NCBI RefSeq assembly: GCF_052045245.1
Contig: NZ_JBQEON010000001.1
Coordinates: forward strand, 124,001-188,000
DNA length: 64,000 nucleotides
Reading direction: 5' to 3'
Origin: Burkholderia sp052045245
GTDB lineage: Bacteria > Pseudomonadota > Gammaproteobacteria > Burkholderiales > Burkholderiaceae
Positions 17,007 to 26,030 of this stretch are shown here, piece after piece. Position numbers and translations under genes: made by a program. The notes beneath the pieces were generated by a model. It had not been told where the DNA came from, made no database searches, and was given only the letters and a program-made list of their open reading frames with translations. The number at the start of each line of letters is the position of its first letter. The first letter of the stretch is position 1.

Positions 17007-18539
17007 TCACTCGACCGACAGCTGCAGGTTCATCTGCGACACCGCGGTGTCGCCGGCCGCGTCGCGATCGGCCTGCGATGCCGGTGCGAGACGTGCACGC
17101 TCGATCGCATCGAGGTACTCGGGCGTCACGGCGCCGGTGATGTAGTTGCCGTCGAAGCACGACGCCTCGAAGCGCTCGAGCTTCGGGTTGATGTCGCGCA
17201 CCGCGCGGCGCAGGTCGTCGACGTCCTGATAGATCAGGTAGTCGGCGCCGATGATCTTCGCGACTTCCTCGTCGGTGCGGCCGTGTGCGACCAGCTCGCC
17301 GCGCGTCGGCATGTCGATGCCGTACACGTTCGGGAACTTCACGGGCGGCGCCGCCGACGCGAAGATCACCGACTTCGCGCCCGCATCGCGCGCCATCTGC
17401 ACGATCTCGTGCGAGGTCGTGCCGCGCACGATCGAGTCGTCGACGATCAGCACGTGCTTGTCCTTGAACTCGATGCTCATCGCATTGAGCTTCTGGCGCA
17501 CCGACTTCTTGCGCACGGCCTGGCCCGGCATGATGAAGGTGCGGCCGACGTAGCGGTTCTTGAAGAAGCCTTCGCGATATTCGACGCCGAGCTTCGCGGC
17601 GACCTGCATCGCGGCCGGGCGCGACGAATCGGGAATCGGCATCACGACGTCGATCGGCACGTTCGGCAGCTCGCGCTTGATCTTCTCGGCGAGGTAGTCG
17701 CCCATGCGCAGGCGCACGTTGTAGACCGGCACGCCATCGAGGCACGAGTCCGGACGCGCGAGATACACGTATTCGAACATGCACGGATTCAGCGTCGGGT
17801 TTTCCGCGCACTGCTGGCTGTGGAAGTTGCCGGCCTTGTCGATGAAGACCGCTTCACCCGGCTGCAGGTCGCGCACGAATTCGAAACCGATGCCTTCGAC
17901 CGCCACCGACTCCGACGCGACCATCCATTCGGTGCCGTGTTCGGTCTCGAGCTTGCCGATGCAGAGCGGGCGGATGCCGAACGGATCGCGGAACGCGAGC
18001 AGGCCGTAACCGGCGATCAGCGACACGATCGCGTACGAGCCCTGCAGGCGGCGATGCACGCCGGCGACGGCCTTGAACACCGCGGCCGGATCGAGCTCGA
18101 GGCCCGTCGTCGACAGCTGCAGCTCGTGCGCGAACACGTTGAGCAGCACTTCGCTGTCGGAGTTGGTATTGATGTGCCGGCGATCGATCCGGAACATCTC
18201 GTCCTTCAGCTGTTCCCAGTTCGTCAGGTTGCCGTTGTGCGCGAGGATGATCCCGAACGGCGCGTTCACGTAGAACGGCTGCGCCTCGGCTTCGCTCGAC
18301 GCCGAGCCGGCCGTCGGATAGCGGACCTGGCCGATGCCGAAGGTGCCGGGCAGGCTGCGCATGTTGCGCGTGCGGAACACGTCGCGCACCATGCCGTTCG
18401 CCTTGTACATGTGGAAATTGCTGCCGTCCGCCGTCGCGATGCCCGCCGCGTCCTGACCGCGATGCTGCAGCAGCAGCAGGCTGTCATAGATCAGCTGATT
18501 GACCGGGGATTGGGAGATAACACCTACGATGCCGCACAT
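17007..18539 (-). CDS. purF: Amidophosphoribosyltransferase
   Basis: Predicted 510-aa enzyme of the first step of purine synthesis, making phosphoribosylamine from PRPP and glutamine. MCGIVGV places the nucleophile Cys2 at the N-terminus of a class II glutaminase domain (residues about 1-240), with LLLQHRGQDAAGI after it. The phosphoribosyltransferase domain has the PRPP loop VLIVDDSIVRGTT near residues 363-375. It is last in the folC-dedD-cvpA-purF string, 51 bases after cvpA, and is followed by a strong terminator. Length and motifs are normal. Confidence 0.97.
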   Translation of the reverse strand: MCGIVGVISQSPVNQLIYDSLLLLQHRGQDAAGIATADGSNFHMYKANGMVRDVFRTRNMRSLPGTFGIGQVRYPTAGSASSEAEAQPFYVNAPFGIILAHNGNLTNWEQLKDEMFRIDRRHINTNSDSEVLLNVFAHELQLSTTGLELDPAAVFKAVAGVHRRLQGSYAIVSLIAGYGLLAFRDPFGIRPLCIGKLETEHGTEWMVASESVAVEGIGFEFVRDLQPGEAVFIDKAGNFHSQQCAENPTLNPCMFEYVYLARPDSCLDGVPVYNVRLRMGDYLAEKIKRELPNVPIDVVMPIPDSSRPAAMQVAAKLGVEYREGFFKNRYVGRTFIMPGQAVRKKSVRQKLNAMSIEFKDKHVLIVDDSIVRGTTSHEIVQMARDAGAKSVIFASAAPPVKFPNVYGIDMPTRGELVAHGRTDEEVAKIIGADYLIYQDVDDLRRAVRDINPKLERFEASCFDGNYITGAVTPEYLDAIERARLAPASQADRDAAGDTAVSQMNLQLSVE

Positions 18540-18590
18540 GGCATGTCCTTCAAGATGACAAAATCGGTTCCGTCCTGCCCGGCCGCGTCG

Positions 18591-19085
18591 TCACACGCGT
18601 ACGTACTGGGCCATGCCGTCGGGCAGGAGCTGCTTCAGCTCATGCACGCCCTGTTCGGCGAAAGGACGCAATAGCGCATTGCGCCAGAATTCCTGTTTGG
18701 GCAATTCGGTCAGCCCGGCCGCCGCGACCAGCAGCACCACCAGCACGCAGCCGCGGACCAGCCCGAACATCATGCCCAGCGAGCGATCGACTCCGCCGAG
18801 GCCCGTCGCTTGCGCGATCCGCGACAACAGCGCGTTCGCGACACCGGCGACGAACACCACGCCGATCACGATCAGCGCGAACGCGATCACCCACTGTGTC
18901 AGCGCGCCGCCCGGCCAGTTCGCCGGAATGTACGGCACCACGAGTCCGACATAGCGTGCCGCGATCACGATCGCCGCGATCCAGCCGATCAGCCCGAAAA
19001 TCTCCGAGACGAAACCGCGCCATGCGCCACGCAGCGCAGACAACGCGATCACCGCCAATACAGCGTAGTCGAAAGCCGTCAGCAT
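18591..19085 (-). CDS. cvpA: CvpA family inner-membrane protein
   Basis: Predicted 164-aa protein with about four transmembrane helices. FDYAVLAVIALSALRGAWRG, FVSEIFGLIGW and VDRSLGMMFGLVRG are CvpA hallmarks. In enterobacteria it is needed for colicin V production; its molecular role is unknown. It lies 6 bases after the SPOR protein gene and upstream of purF, the same order as in E. coli (accD-folC-dedD-cvpA-purF). Confidence 0.93.
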   Translation of the reverse strand: MLTAFDYAVLAVIALSALRGAWRGFVSEIFGLIGWIAAIVIAARYVGLVVPYIPANWPGGALTQWVIAFALIVIGVVFVAGVANALLSRIAQATGLGGVDRSLGMMFGLVRGCVLVVLLVAAAGLTELPKQEFWRNALLRPFAEQGVHELKQLLPDGMAQYVRV

Positions 19086-19091
19086 CGCACG

Positions 19092-19937
19092 TTACTGCGT
19101 GAGTCCGGCTTCGCGCACTTTCGCGATCGCGGCGGACGCCGCCGCGCGATCCGCAAACGGGCCGGCACGCAGCAGTGTCGCCGTGCTGCCGTCCGCCTGC
19201 TTGCGATGCTCGACATATGCGGGCACGCCCGCCGATTTCAACTGGGTGGCCCACGAACGCGCCGTTGCGTCGTCCTTGAACGAACCGAGCTGCACCGCGA
19301 AGCGCGCACCGGCCGGCGATGCCGGCGACGATGCGTCGCCGCTGTCGGCCGCGGCGTCGGCGTTCGCGACCGCCGCGGGCGCCGGCTTCGGCGCGACCGG
19401 CTTCGCCGCGGGCGCGGCCGGCTTCGCGGCAGCGGGCTTCGGCGGCGTCACGCTTGCCGTGGTCGTCGCGGTCGAGGTATCGGGTTTCGCGGCCGGCTTG
19501 GCCGCATCCTTCGCCGCAGGCGCGGGAACCGCCGCCACCGCGACATCGGAGGCCGGCGGCTCGTCGCGCGCGACGCCCGCCTGCACGTCGGACGCGTCGT
19601 CGTCGCGCGGCGCGACCGCCTGATGCGCAGGCCGGTTCGGGATGTCGATCGCGATGTCGTCCGTCACCGGCTTCGGGTGCGAATCGAGCACCATCGGCAG
19701 CACGATCACCGCGGCGACGACGAGCGCGATCGCGCCGACGAGACGCCGGCGGGCGCGTTGCTTTTCAGGAAGGGTCGGATCGAGGAGCAGCGCGTCCGAT
19801 TCCGGACGCTCGGTGCGGCGCGTGCGTCGCTCGACGCGTTCCGTGCGCTCCGTGCGCACGTTCCGGGAGGCCCCGGTACGACCGCCGCGCCGGGTGGGCG
19901 CGTCGTCGTCTTTCTTGCCGAAGGAGAAAATTCCCAT
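19092..19937 (-). CDS. dedD: SPOR-domain membrane protein (DedD-like)
   Basis: Predicted 281-aa bitopic inner-membrane protein. A cytoplasmic Arg-rich N-terminus (residues 1-63) is followed by one helix (LVGAIALVVAAVIVLPMVL, about 66-84), an Ala/Pro/Lys-rich periplasmic linker, and a SPOR domain at the C-terminus (FAVQLGSFKDDATARSWATQLKS onward). SPOR domains bind denuded peptidoglycan at the division septum. Position between folC and cvpA matches dedD. The linker is low-complexity and likely variable between strains. Confidence 0.88.
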   Translation of the reverse strand: MGIFSFGKKDDDAPTRRGGRTGASRNVRTERTERVERRTRRTERPESDALLLDPTLPEKQRARRRLVGAIALVVAAVIVLPMVLDSHPKPVTDDIAIDIPNRPAHQAVAPRDDDASDVQAGVARDEPPASDVAVAAVPAPAAKDAAKPAAKPDTSTATTTASVTPPKPAAAKPAAPAAKPVAPKPAPAAVANADAAADSGDASSPASPAGARFAVQLGSFKDDATARSWATQLKSAGVPAYVEHRKQADGSTATLLRAGPFADRAAASAAIAKVREAGLTQ

Positions 19938-19966
19938 GAATGGCTGAGTCCGAAACTGCCCGTCAG

Positions 19967-21277
19967 TCAGTGTTGCTGCGATTTCCGGTAGGCCATCACA
20001 CCTGCCACCGTATGGAAACTGCCGAAAACCACGATTCTATCATTCTCGGATGCTCTTTTTAGTGCATCGCGAAACGCTTCGGCGGGCGACGCGAAGCGCG
20101 TCACGCTCGAATCGGCCCCCTCCTCCACGCCGGCCTTGCGCAGCGCGGCTTCGAGCTGCTCCGCGCTCGCCGCGCGCGGCAGCGGCAGGTCGGTCACGCA
20201 CCAGTGGTCGATCTCGCCCTTCAGATGCCGCAGCACGCCGTCGATGTCCTTGTCGTGCATCGCACCGAACACCGCGTACGTGTACGGGAAGAAGCCCATG
20301 TTGCCGAGATTCTGCTCGAGCACGGCCGCCGCATGCGGGTTGTGCGCGACGTCCAGCACGATCGCCGGCTTGCCGGGCAGCACCTGGAAGCGCCCCGGCA
20401 GCTCGACGTTCGCGAGCCCGAGCCGGATGTCCTGCGCGGACACCGGCAGCACCGGGCGCAGCGCCTCGAGCGCGGCCAGCGCGGCCGACGCATTGATCAG
20501 CTGATTCGCGCCGCGCAGCGCCGGATACGCGAGCGCCGGATAGCGTTTGTCGCGGCCGAGATAACTCCATTGCTGGCGCTCCGCGCCCGGCTGCGCTTCA
20601 TAGCGGAAATCGCGCCCGACCAGCCACAAGTCTGCGCCGATCGCGGCGGCATGGTCGATCAGCGTGTTCGGCGCCGCGGGATCGCCGCAGATCGCCGGCT
20701 TGCCCGCACGGAAGATCCCGGCCTTCTCGAACGCGATCTTCTCGCGCGTGTCGCCGAGGTATTCGGTGTGATCGATGTCGATGCTCGTGACGATCGCGCA
20801 ATCGGTGTCGATGATGTTGACCGCATCGAGCCGGCCGCCGAGGCCGACTTCGAGGATCACCGCGTCGAGCCCGCGCGACGCGAACAGGTGCAGGATCGCG
20901 AGCGTCGTGAATTCGAAGTACGTGAGCGACACCGGCTCCGGCAGCGACGTGCGCGCCGCTTCGACGGCTTCGAAGTGCGGCAGCAGCTCGGCGTCGCTGA
21001 CCTGCTGCCCGTTCACGCGCGCGCGCTCGCTGAATTCGAGCAGGTGCGGCGACGTGTGGCAGCCGACCTTGTAGCCCGCGTGAACGAGGATCGTCTCGAG
21101 GAACGCGCAGGTCGAGCCCTTGCCGTTCGTGCCGCCGACCGTGATCACGGGGCACGCGAATTCGAGCGGCAGCGCCGCCTTGACCTGCCCGATGCGGGTC
21201 AGGCCCATGTCGATGCCGACCGGGTGCGCGCGTTCGAGATGCGAAAGCCACGCGTCGAGAGTGGGAAAAGTGCTCAT
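19967..21277 (-). CDS. folC: Folylpolyglutamate synthase / dihydrofolate synthase
   Basis: Predicted 436-aa Mur-ligase-family enzyme that adds glutamate to dihydropteroate and to folates. The ATP loop GGTNGKGST is at residues 48-56, LLEFSERARVNG is the folate signature, and the GLGGRLDAVN block is present. It is the first gene of the folC-dedD-cvpA-purF unit, 29 bases ahead of dedD. A terminator stands between it and accD, so it needs either readthrough or its own promoter. Confidence 0.96.
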   Translation of the reverse strand: MSTFPTLDAWLSHLERAHPVGIDMGLTRIGQVKAALPLEFACPVITVGGTNGKGSTCAFLETILVHAGYKVGCHTSPHLLEFSERARVNGQQVSDAELLPHFEAVEAARTSLPEPVSLTYFEFTTLAILHLFASRGLDAVILEVGLGGRLDAVNIIDTDCAIVTSIDIDHTEYLGDTREKIAFEKAGIFRAGKPAICGDPAAPNTLIDHAAAIGADLWLVGRDFRYEAQPGAERQQWSYLGRDKRYPALAYPALRGANQLINASAALAALEALRPVLPVSAQDIRLGLANVELPGRFQVLPGKPAIVLDVAHNPHAAAVLEQNLGNMGFFPYTYAVFGAMHDKDIDGVLRHLKGEIDHWCVTDLPLPRAASAEQLEAALRKAGVEEGADSSVTRFASPAEAFRDALKRASENDRIVVFGSFHTVAGVMAYRKSQQH

Positions 21278-21310
21278 CGGATCAAATCTGAATCGGTACC
21301 GCCACTACGC

Positions 21311-21355
21311 CAAAAAACGAAACGCGCCGCCCGGCGGTTCAGCCGGGCGACGCGC
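21311..21355 (-). terminator. Rho-independent terminator of accD
   Basis: GCGCCGCCCGGC pairs with GCCGGGCG-A-CGCGC with one bulge; on the minus strand it is followed by a T-rich tract (A runs 21312-21317). It lies 23 bases past the accD stop codon. Confidence 0.75.
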
Positions 21356-21377
21356 GCAGTTCACAACGTCGCGCCAA

Positions 21378-22250
21378 TCAGGCCAGCGCGTCGGCCGGCT
21401 GTCGCTGCAGCAGCGCGAGCAGCTGCGCGATCTCGTCGCGCATCTTGCGGCGGTCGACGATCATGTCGATCGCACCCGTCTTCAGCAGGAATTCCGCGCG
21501 CTGAAAACCTTCCGGCAGCTTCTCGCGCACCGTCTGCTCGATCACGCGCGGGCCGGCGAAGCCGATCAGCGCCTTCGGCTCGGCGATCACGACGTCGCCG
21601 AGGAACGCGAAGCTCGCCGACACGCCGCCCATCGTCGGATCGGTCAGCACCGAGATGAACGGCAGCCTGGCTTCGGCCAGCTTCGTCAGCATCGCGGTGG
21701 TCTTGGCCATCTGCATCAGCGACAGCAGGCTTTCCTGCATCCGGGCACCGCCCGAAGCGGTAAAGCAGATGAACGGCACGTGCTGTTCCAGCGCGTTCTG
21801 CGCACCGCGTGCGAAGCGCTCGCCGACGACCGAACCCATCGAGCCGCCCATGAACGAGAATTCGAAGCAGGCCGCGACGACGGGCAGCGTGTGGATCGCA
21901 CCGCCCATCACGACCATCGCGTCGGTCTCGCCCGTTTCGTCCATCGCTTCCTTCAGACGATCCGGATACTTGCGGCTGTCCTTGAACTTCAGCGTGTCGA
22001 CCGGCACGATTTCCTGGCCGATTTCATAGCGGCCTTCCGGATCGAGCAGCCCGTCGAGACGCTCACGTGCGCCGATGCGCATGTGGTGGTCGCACTTCGG
22101 GCACACGTGCAGGTTCGCGTCCACGTCGTTGCGGTACAGCACGGCCTCGCAGGACGGGCACTTGACCCACAGGCCTTCCGGAATGCCCTTGCGGCTTTTC
22201 GGATCGGTCTGCTTGATCTTCGGCGGCAACAGTTTGTCGAGCCAGCTCAT
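21378..22250 (-). CDS. accD: Acetyl-CoA carboxylase carboxyltransferase beta subunit
   Basis: Predicted 290-aa subunit that, with AccA, moves the carboxyl group to acetyl-CoA to form malonyl-CoA for fatty acid synthesis. A four-cysteine zinc ribbon lies at C31, C34, C50 and C53, followed by the crotonase-like carboxyltransferase fold (TASGGARMQESLLSLMQMAKT, FAGPRVIEQTVREKLPEGFQ). The start MSWLDKLLPPKI at 22250 is the normal N-terminus, with AGGAAAC about 11 bases upstream. It is the last gene read from the trp unit, 64 bases after trpA. Confidence 0.96.
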   Translation of the reverse strand: MSWLDKLLPPKIKQTDPKSRKGIPEGLWVKCPSCEAVLYRNDVDANLHVCPKCDHHMRIGARERLDGLLDPEGRYEIGQEIVPVDTLKFKDSRKYPDRLKEAMDETGETDAMVVMGGAIHTLPVVAACFEFSFMGGSMGSVVGERFARGAQNALEQHVPFICFTASGGARMQESLLSLMQMAKTTAMLTKLAEARLPFISVLTDPTMGGVSASFAFLGDVVIAEPKALIGFAGPRVIEQTVREKLPEGFQRAEFLLKTGAIDMIVDRRKMRDEIAQLLALLQRQPADALA

Positions 22251-22314
22251 CGTGTATGGTTTCCTGTTCCGTGGCGGGGCGGGCCGGCCGGCCCGTTCCC
22301 GCTTCCTGTTGTGT

Positions 22315-23130
22315 TTATCGCGCCGTCTTGCCGGCACCGTCCAGGGCGGCGCGCAGCTCGGCGATGAATGTCTTCAGCGCGGCGGCGGCGCCTTCCGGCG
22401 CGGCGCTCTCGAGCAGCTGCACCAGGCGGCTGCCGATCACGACGGCGTCCGACACTTCGGCCACCGCGCGCGCCGTTTCGGCGTCGCGGATGCCGAAGCC
22501 GACGCCCACCGGAACCGGCACGCGCGACTTGATGGCCGGGATTTTACCCGCAATGCTCGAAACATCCAGATTTCCGGCGCCGGTCACGCCCTTGAGCGAC
22601 ACGTAATACACGTAGCCGCTCGCGATCTTGCCCACGTCGGCGATGCGTTCGTCGGTCGACGTCGGGGCGAGCAGGAAGATCGGATCGATCTGCGCGCCGC
22701 GCATTTTCTCGGCGAACACGCCCGCCTCTTCCGGCGGATAGTCGACGACGAGCACGCCGTCGACACCGGCCGCCTGCGCTTCGGTCGCGAACGTATCGAC
22801 CCCCATGCGCTCGATCGGGTTCGCATAACCCATCAGCACGACAGGGGTTTTCTGGTCAGTCTCGCGAAAGCGCTTCACGTCGGCGAGCACGCTCTTGAGC
22901 GTGACGCCGCGCGCGAGCGCGCGTTCCGACGAGCGCTGGATCACCGGGCCGTCGGCCATCGGGTCCGAGAACGGCACGCCGAGCTCGATCACGTCGGCGC
23001 CGCCTTCGGCGAGCGCGTGCATGAATTCGACGGTCTTCGCGGGATCGGGGTCGCCGGCCGTGATGAACGGGATCAGGCCCTTGCGGCCCTGTTCGGCGAG
23101 TGCGGCGAAGGTCTGCTGGATACGATTCAT
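22315..23130 (-). CDS. trpA: Tryptophan synthase alpha subunit
   Basis: Predicted 271-aa TIM barrel that cleaves indole-3-glycerol phosphate. Catalytic Glu49 and Asp60 are in the classic VIELGVPFSDPMADGP stretch. It works in a complex with TrpB. Unlike most bacteria, trpA does not follow trpB directly: a DNA methyltransferase gene and an 88-base gap with a large dyad lie between. A fair ribosome binding site (AAAGGAAAA) precedes the ATG. Confidence 0.97.
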   Translation of the reverse strand: MNRIQQTFAALAEQGRKGLIPFITAGDPDPAKTVEFMHALAEGGADVIELGVPFSDPMADGPVIQRSSERALARGVTLKSVLADVKRFRETDQKTPVVLMGYANPIERMGVDTFATEAQAAGVDGVLVVDYPPEEAGVFAEKMRGAQIDPIFLLAPTSTDERIADVGKIASGYVYYVSLKGVTGAGNLDVSSIAGKIPAIKSRVPVPVGVGFGIRDAETARAVAEVSDAVVIGSRLVQLLESAAPEGAAAALKTFIAELRAALDGAGKTAR

Positions 23131-23147
23131 GGCAATTTTCCTTTGTC

Positions 23148-23181
23148 GACCGGAGTTAGCGCTTTAGCGCTTACTCCGGTC
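23148..23181. repeat. 34-bp dyad in the trpA leader
   Basis: GACCGGAGT...ACTCCGGTC arms flank a second pair AGCGC/GCGCT, with one T-T mismatch and a TTTA loop. It sits 18 bases before the trpA start and just after the methyltransferase gene. It could be an RNA hairpin that modulates trpA translation, a processing site, or a copy of a dispersed intergenic palindrome. No T run follows, so it is not a standard terminator. Confidence 0.75.
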
Positions 23182-23218
23182 CCATGCAAAGCAGCGATCG
23201 GCAATGCGGCGGCGCGAC

Positions 23219-24070
23219 TCACGCGCACGCCGGCGTTGCGAGCGCGTTCACACGCTCGTGCGCGATCGCGCAATAACTTTCGTTGATCTCGTAGCCGACG
23301 AAGTCGCGCCCCTGCCGTGCGCAGGCCACCGCGGTCGTGCCGCTGCCCATGAACGGATCGAGCACGCGGCCGCCCGGCGGGCAGCTTGCGAGCACCATCC
23401 GCTCGATGATTTCCAGCGGCTTCTGGGTCGGATGATCGACGCGCTCCGCGTGCTGCCGATGCAGGCGCGAGACCGACCAGACGTCCTTCGGGTTGTAGCC
23501 CATCTCCAGCCACTTGCTGCCTTCGAACAGCTTGCGCGAGCGGGCCTTCTTCGTGTCGGCGTCGTACGGGATGCGGACCGGATCGAGATCGAAGTAATAC
23601 GCCCTGGAAACCGCGAAAAAGCCGATGTTGTCATGCACCGACGTGAAACGGCGCGTCGTGCCGCCCATGCTCGGCACGCGCCGGTCCCAGATGATCTCGT
23701 TGACCATCGTGAGCTTCGTCTTCAGGAAGCTGAAGATTTCCGGTGCGTACTGCCACGTGCAGAAGATGTACATCGACCCGCTCGGCTTCAGCTTCGGAAT
23801 CGCGAGCTCGAGCCACTCGCGCGTCCACGCGAGGAAATCGTCGCCCGAACGCTTGTCCGAGTCGTTGCCGTAGTCCTTGCCGAGCCCGTACGGCGGATCG
23901 GCGACGATCAGGTCGATCGACGCATCCGGCAGGCGCGCGGCTTCGGTCATGAAATCGCGGTTATGCAGTTCGATCCCGGACGGCAGCACGCACGGCACGG
24001 CGACGACGGGCTGCCCCGCCTCCGCTTCGCTCGCGGCGCCGCCGCCCGGTTGTTCGATCAGGTCACGCAT
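23219..24070 (-). CDS. Orphan beta-class DNA adenine methyltransferase within the trp operon
   Basis: Predicted 283-aa SAM-dependent methyltransferase. The catalytic motif IV DPPYGLGKDYGN is at residues 58-69 and the SAM-binding motif DPFMGSGTT at 238-246. That order (IV before I, with the recognition region between) marks the beta class, and DPPY indicates N6-adenine or N4-cytosine methylation. No restriction endonuclease gene is adjacent, so it is likely a solitary, regulatory methyltransferase. It starts 9 bases after trpB, implying co-transcription with tryptophan genes. From memory, the B. cenocepacia enzyme at this locus is reported to modify GTWWAC; that specificity is not derived from this sequence. 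Confidence 0.92.
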   Translation of the reverse strand: MRDLIEQPGGGAASEAEAGQPVVAVPCVLPSGIELHNRDFMTEAARLPDASIDLIVADPPYGLGKDYGNDSDKRSGDDFLAWTREWLELAIPKLKPSGSMYIFCTWQYAPEIFSFLKTKLTMVNEIIWDRRVPSMGGTTRRFTSVHDNIGFFAVSRAYYFDLDPVRIPYDADTKKARSRKLFEGSKWLEMGYNPKDVWSVSRLHRQHAERVDHPTQKPLEIIERMVLASCPPGGRVLDPFMGSGTTAVACARQGRDFVGYEINESYCAIAHERVNALATPACA

Positions 24071-24079
24071 CGGTCGGGG

Positions 24080-25273
24080 TCAGAGCGCGAGGCCCGATCG
24101 CTCGGCGACCGTATGCATGTCCTTGTCGCCGCGGCCCGACAGGTTGACGAGCAGGATCTTGTCCTTCGGCAACGTCGGCGCGAGCTTCACGCCATACGCG
24201 ATCGCGTGACTCGACTCGAGCGCGGGGATGATCCCCTCGATCCGGCAACAGTCGTGGAACGCCTTCAGCGCTTCCTCGTCGGTGATCGGCACGTACTGCG
24301 CGCGGCCGCTGTCCTTCAGCCACGCGTGCTCGGGGCCGACGCCCGGATAGTCGAGGCCGGCCGATACCGAATGCGTCTCGATGATCTGGCCGTTGTCGTC
24401 CTGCAGCAGGTACGTGCGGTTGCCGTGCAGCACGCCGGGGCTGCCGGCGATCAGCGACGCCGCGTGACGGCCGGTGTCGAGGCCGTCGCCCGCTGCTTCG
24501 ACGCCGATCAGCTGCACCGATTGATCGTCGATATACGGATAGAAGATGCCCATCGCGTTCGACCCGCCGCCGACGCAGGCAATCACCGCATCCGGCTGGC
24601 GGCCGGCGAGTTCGGGCATCTGCACCTTGCACTCGTCGCCGATCACGCGCTGGAAGTCGCGCACCATCGCCGGATACGGGTGCGGGCCCGCGACCGTGCC
24701 GATGATGTAGAACGTGCTTTCGATGTTGGTGACCCAGTCGCGCATCGCTTCGTTCAGCGCGTCCTTCAGCGTGCGCGAACCCGATTCGACCGGCACGACC
24801 GTCGCGCCGAGCAGCTTCATCCGGTAGACGTTCGCGGCCTGGCGGCGCACGTCCTCGGCGCCCATGTAGACGATGCACTCCATCCCGAAGCGCGCGCAGA
24901 TCGTCGCCGTCGCGACGCCGTGCTGGCCGGCGCCCGTTTCGGCGATCACGCGCTTCTTGCCCATCCGCTTCGCGAGCAGCGCCTGGCCGATCACGTTGTT
25001 GATCTTGTGCGCGCCGGTGTGGTTCAGGTCCTCGCGCTTCAGGTAGATCTGCGCGCCGCCGAGCGTCTCGCTCCAGCGCTGCGCGTGATAGATCGGCGAC
25101 GGACGGCCGACGAAATACTTCAGCTCGCGCTCGTATTCGGCGACGAAATCGGGGTCGTTCCGGAATTTTTCATACGCCGTGCGCAGTTCGTCGAGCGCGT
25201 GAATCAGCGTTTCGGCGACGAACACGCCGCCATACGGGCCGAAGTGGCCGTGATCATCAGGAAGGTTGTACAT
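24080..25273 (-). CDS. trpB: Tryptophan synthase beta subunit
   Basis: Predicted 397-aa PLP enzyme joining indole and serine. NLPDDHGHFGPYGGVFVAETL is the typical N-terminus, and the PLP lysine is K90 in NHTGAHKINNVIG. The GGGSNAMG phosphate-binding loop and the E-to-S C-terminal region are intact. It lies 55 bases after trpF and 9 bases before the methyltransferase gene. Confidence 0.98.
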   Translation of the reverse strand: MYNLPDDHGHFGPYGGVFVAETLIHALDELRTAYEKFRNDPDFVAEYERELKYFVGRPSPIYHAQRWSETLGGAQIYLKREDLNHTGAHKINNVIGQALLAKRMGKKRVIAETGAGQHGVATATICARFGMECIVYMGAEDVRRQAANVYRMKLLGATVVPVESGSRTLKDALNEAMRDWVTNIESTFYIIGTVAGPHPYPAMVRDFQRVIGDECKVQMPELAGRQPDAVIACVGGGSNAMGIFYPYIDDQSVQLIGVEAAGDGLDTGRHAASLIAGSPGVLHGNRTYLLQDDNGQIIETHSVSAGLDYPGVGPEHAWLKDSGRAQYVPITDEEALKAFHDCCRIEGIIPALESSHAIAYGVKLAPTLPKDKILLVNLSGRGDKDMHTVAERSGLAL

Positions 25274-25328
25274 GGTGTCTCTCTCGATCGGTCGGTGCGC
25301 CCCGCTTTCGGGGCCGCACCGGCTTGCA

Positions 25329-26030
25329 TCACCCGGCGTCCGCTTCGCGCACCGCGCGTACGAACGCCGCCATCCGGGCGTGATCCTTCACGCCCTTCGC
25401 GCCCTCCACTTCGATGCCACTCGAGACATCGACAGCAAACGGACGCAACTGGCGGATCGCATCACCGACGTTTTGCGCGCTCAAGCCACCACTCAAAACG
25501 GCCCGATGCGCGAGCTCTGCGGGAATAAGAGACCAATCGAAGACCTTGCCGCTACCGCCGTAGTCCGGCACCAGGGTGTCGTACAGGAGGCCGCGCGCTT
25601 TCGAATAATGAAGAGCCGATTCTACCAAATCGGCCGGCTGCGTCGAGGGGCCGACGCGCACCGCGCGCAACCACGGCAGTCGCGCCGCACGGCCGAGGGC
25701 ATCGCACTGCTCGGGCGTCTCGTCGCCGTGGAATTGCAGCACCGTGAGCGGCACGTCGCGCACCACCGCCTCGAGCTCGGCTTCGGTCGCGTTCACGAAC
25801 AGCCCGACCACCGATACGAACGGAGGCGCAAGGCTGGCGAGCTCGGCCGCCTGCGCGATCGACACCGCGCGCGGGCTCTTCGGATAGAACACGAGACCGA
25901 TCGCGTCGGCACCGAGCGCGGCCGCGTGCAGCACGTCCTCGGGGCGCGACAGCCCGCACAGCTTGATGCGCGTGCGCGGCGCGAGGCCGGCCGCGGCGGA
26001 AGTCGAAGAAGACATGGCGTGATCCGTCAT
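25329..26030 (-). CDS. trpF: Phosphoribosylanthranilate isomerase
   Basis: Predicted 233-aa TIM-barrel enzyme of tryptophan synthesis. RTRIKLCGLSRPEDVLHAA contains the catalytic Cys, LQFHGDE and AVDVSSGIE are further hallmarks, the latter near the phosphate site. The start at 26030 is favoured over Met 26015 because its ATG overlaps the truA stop as ATGA, indicating coupling. A long upstream in-frame extension is only the shadow of truA. Confidence 0.95.
   Translation of the reverse strand: MTDHAMSSSTSAAAGLAPRTRIKLCGLSRPEDVLHAAALGADAIGLVFYPKSPRAVSIAQAAELASLAPPFVSVVGLFVNATEAELEAVVRDVPLTVLQFHGDETPEQCDALGRAARLPWLRAVRVGPSTQPADLVESALHYSKARGLLYDTLVPDYGGSGKVFDWSLIPAELAHRAVLSGGLSAQNVGDAIRQLRPFAVDVSSGIEVEGAKGVKDHARMAAFVRAVREADAG

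Noticed and set aside
23219..24070. Restriction-modification system
   Set aside because: The methyltransferase is flanked by trpA and trpB with no endonuclease or specificity gene nearby.
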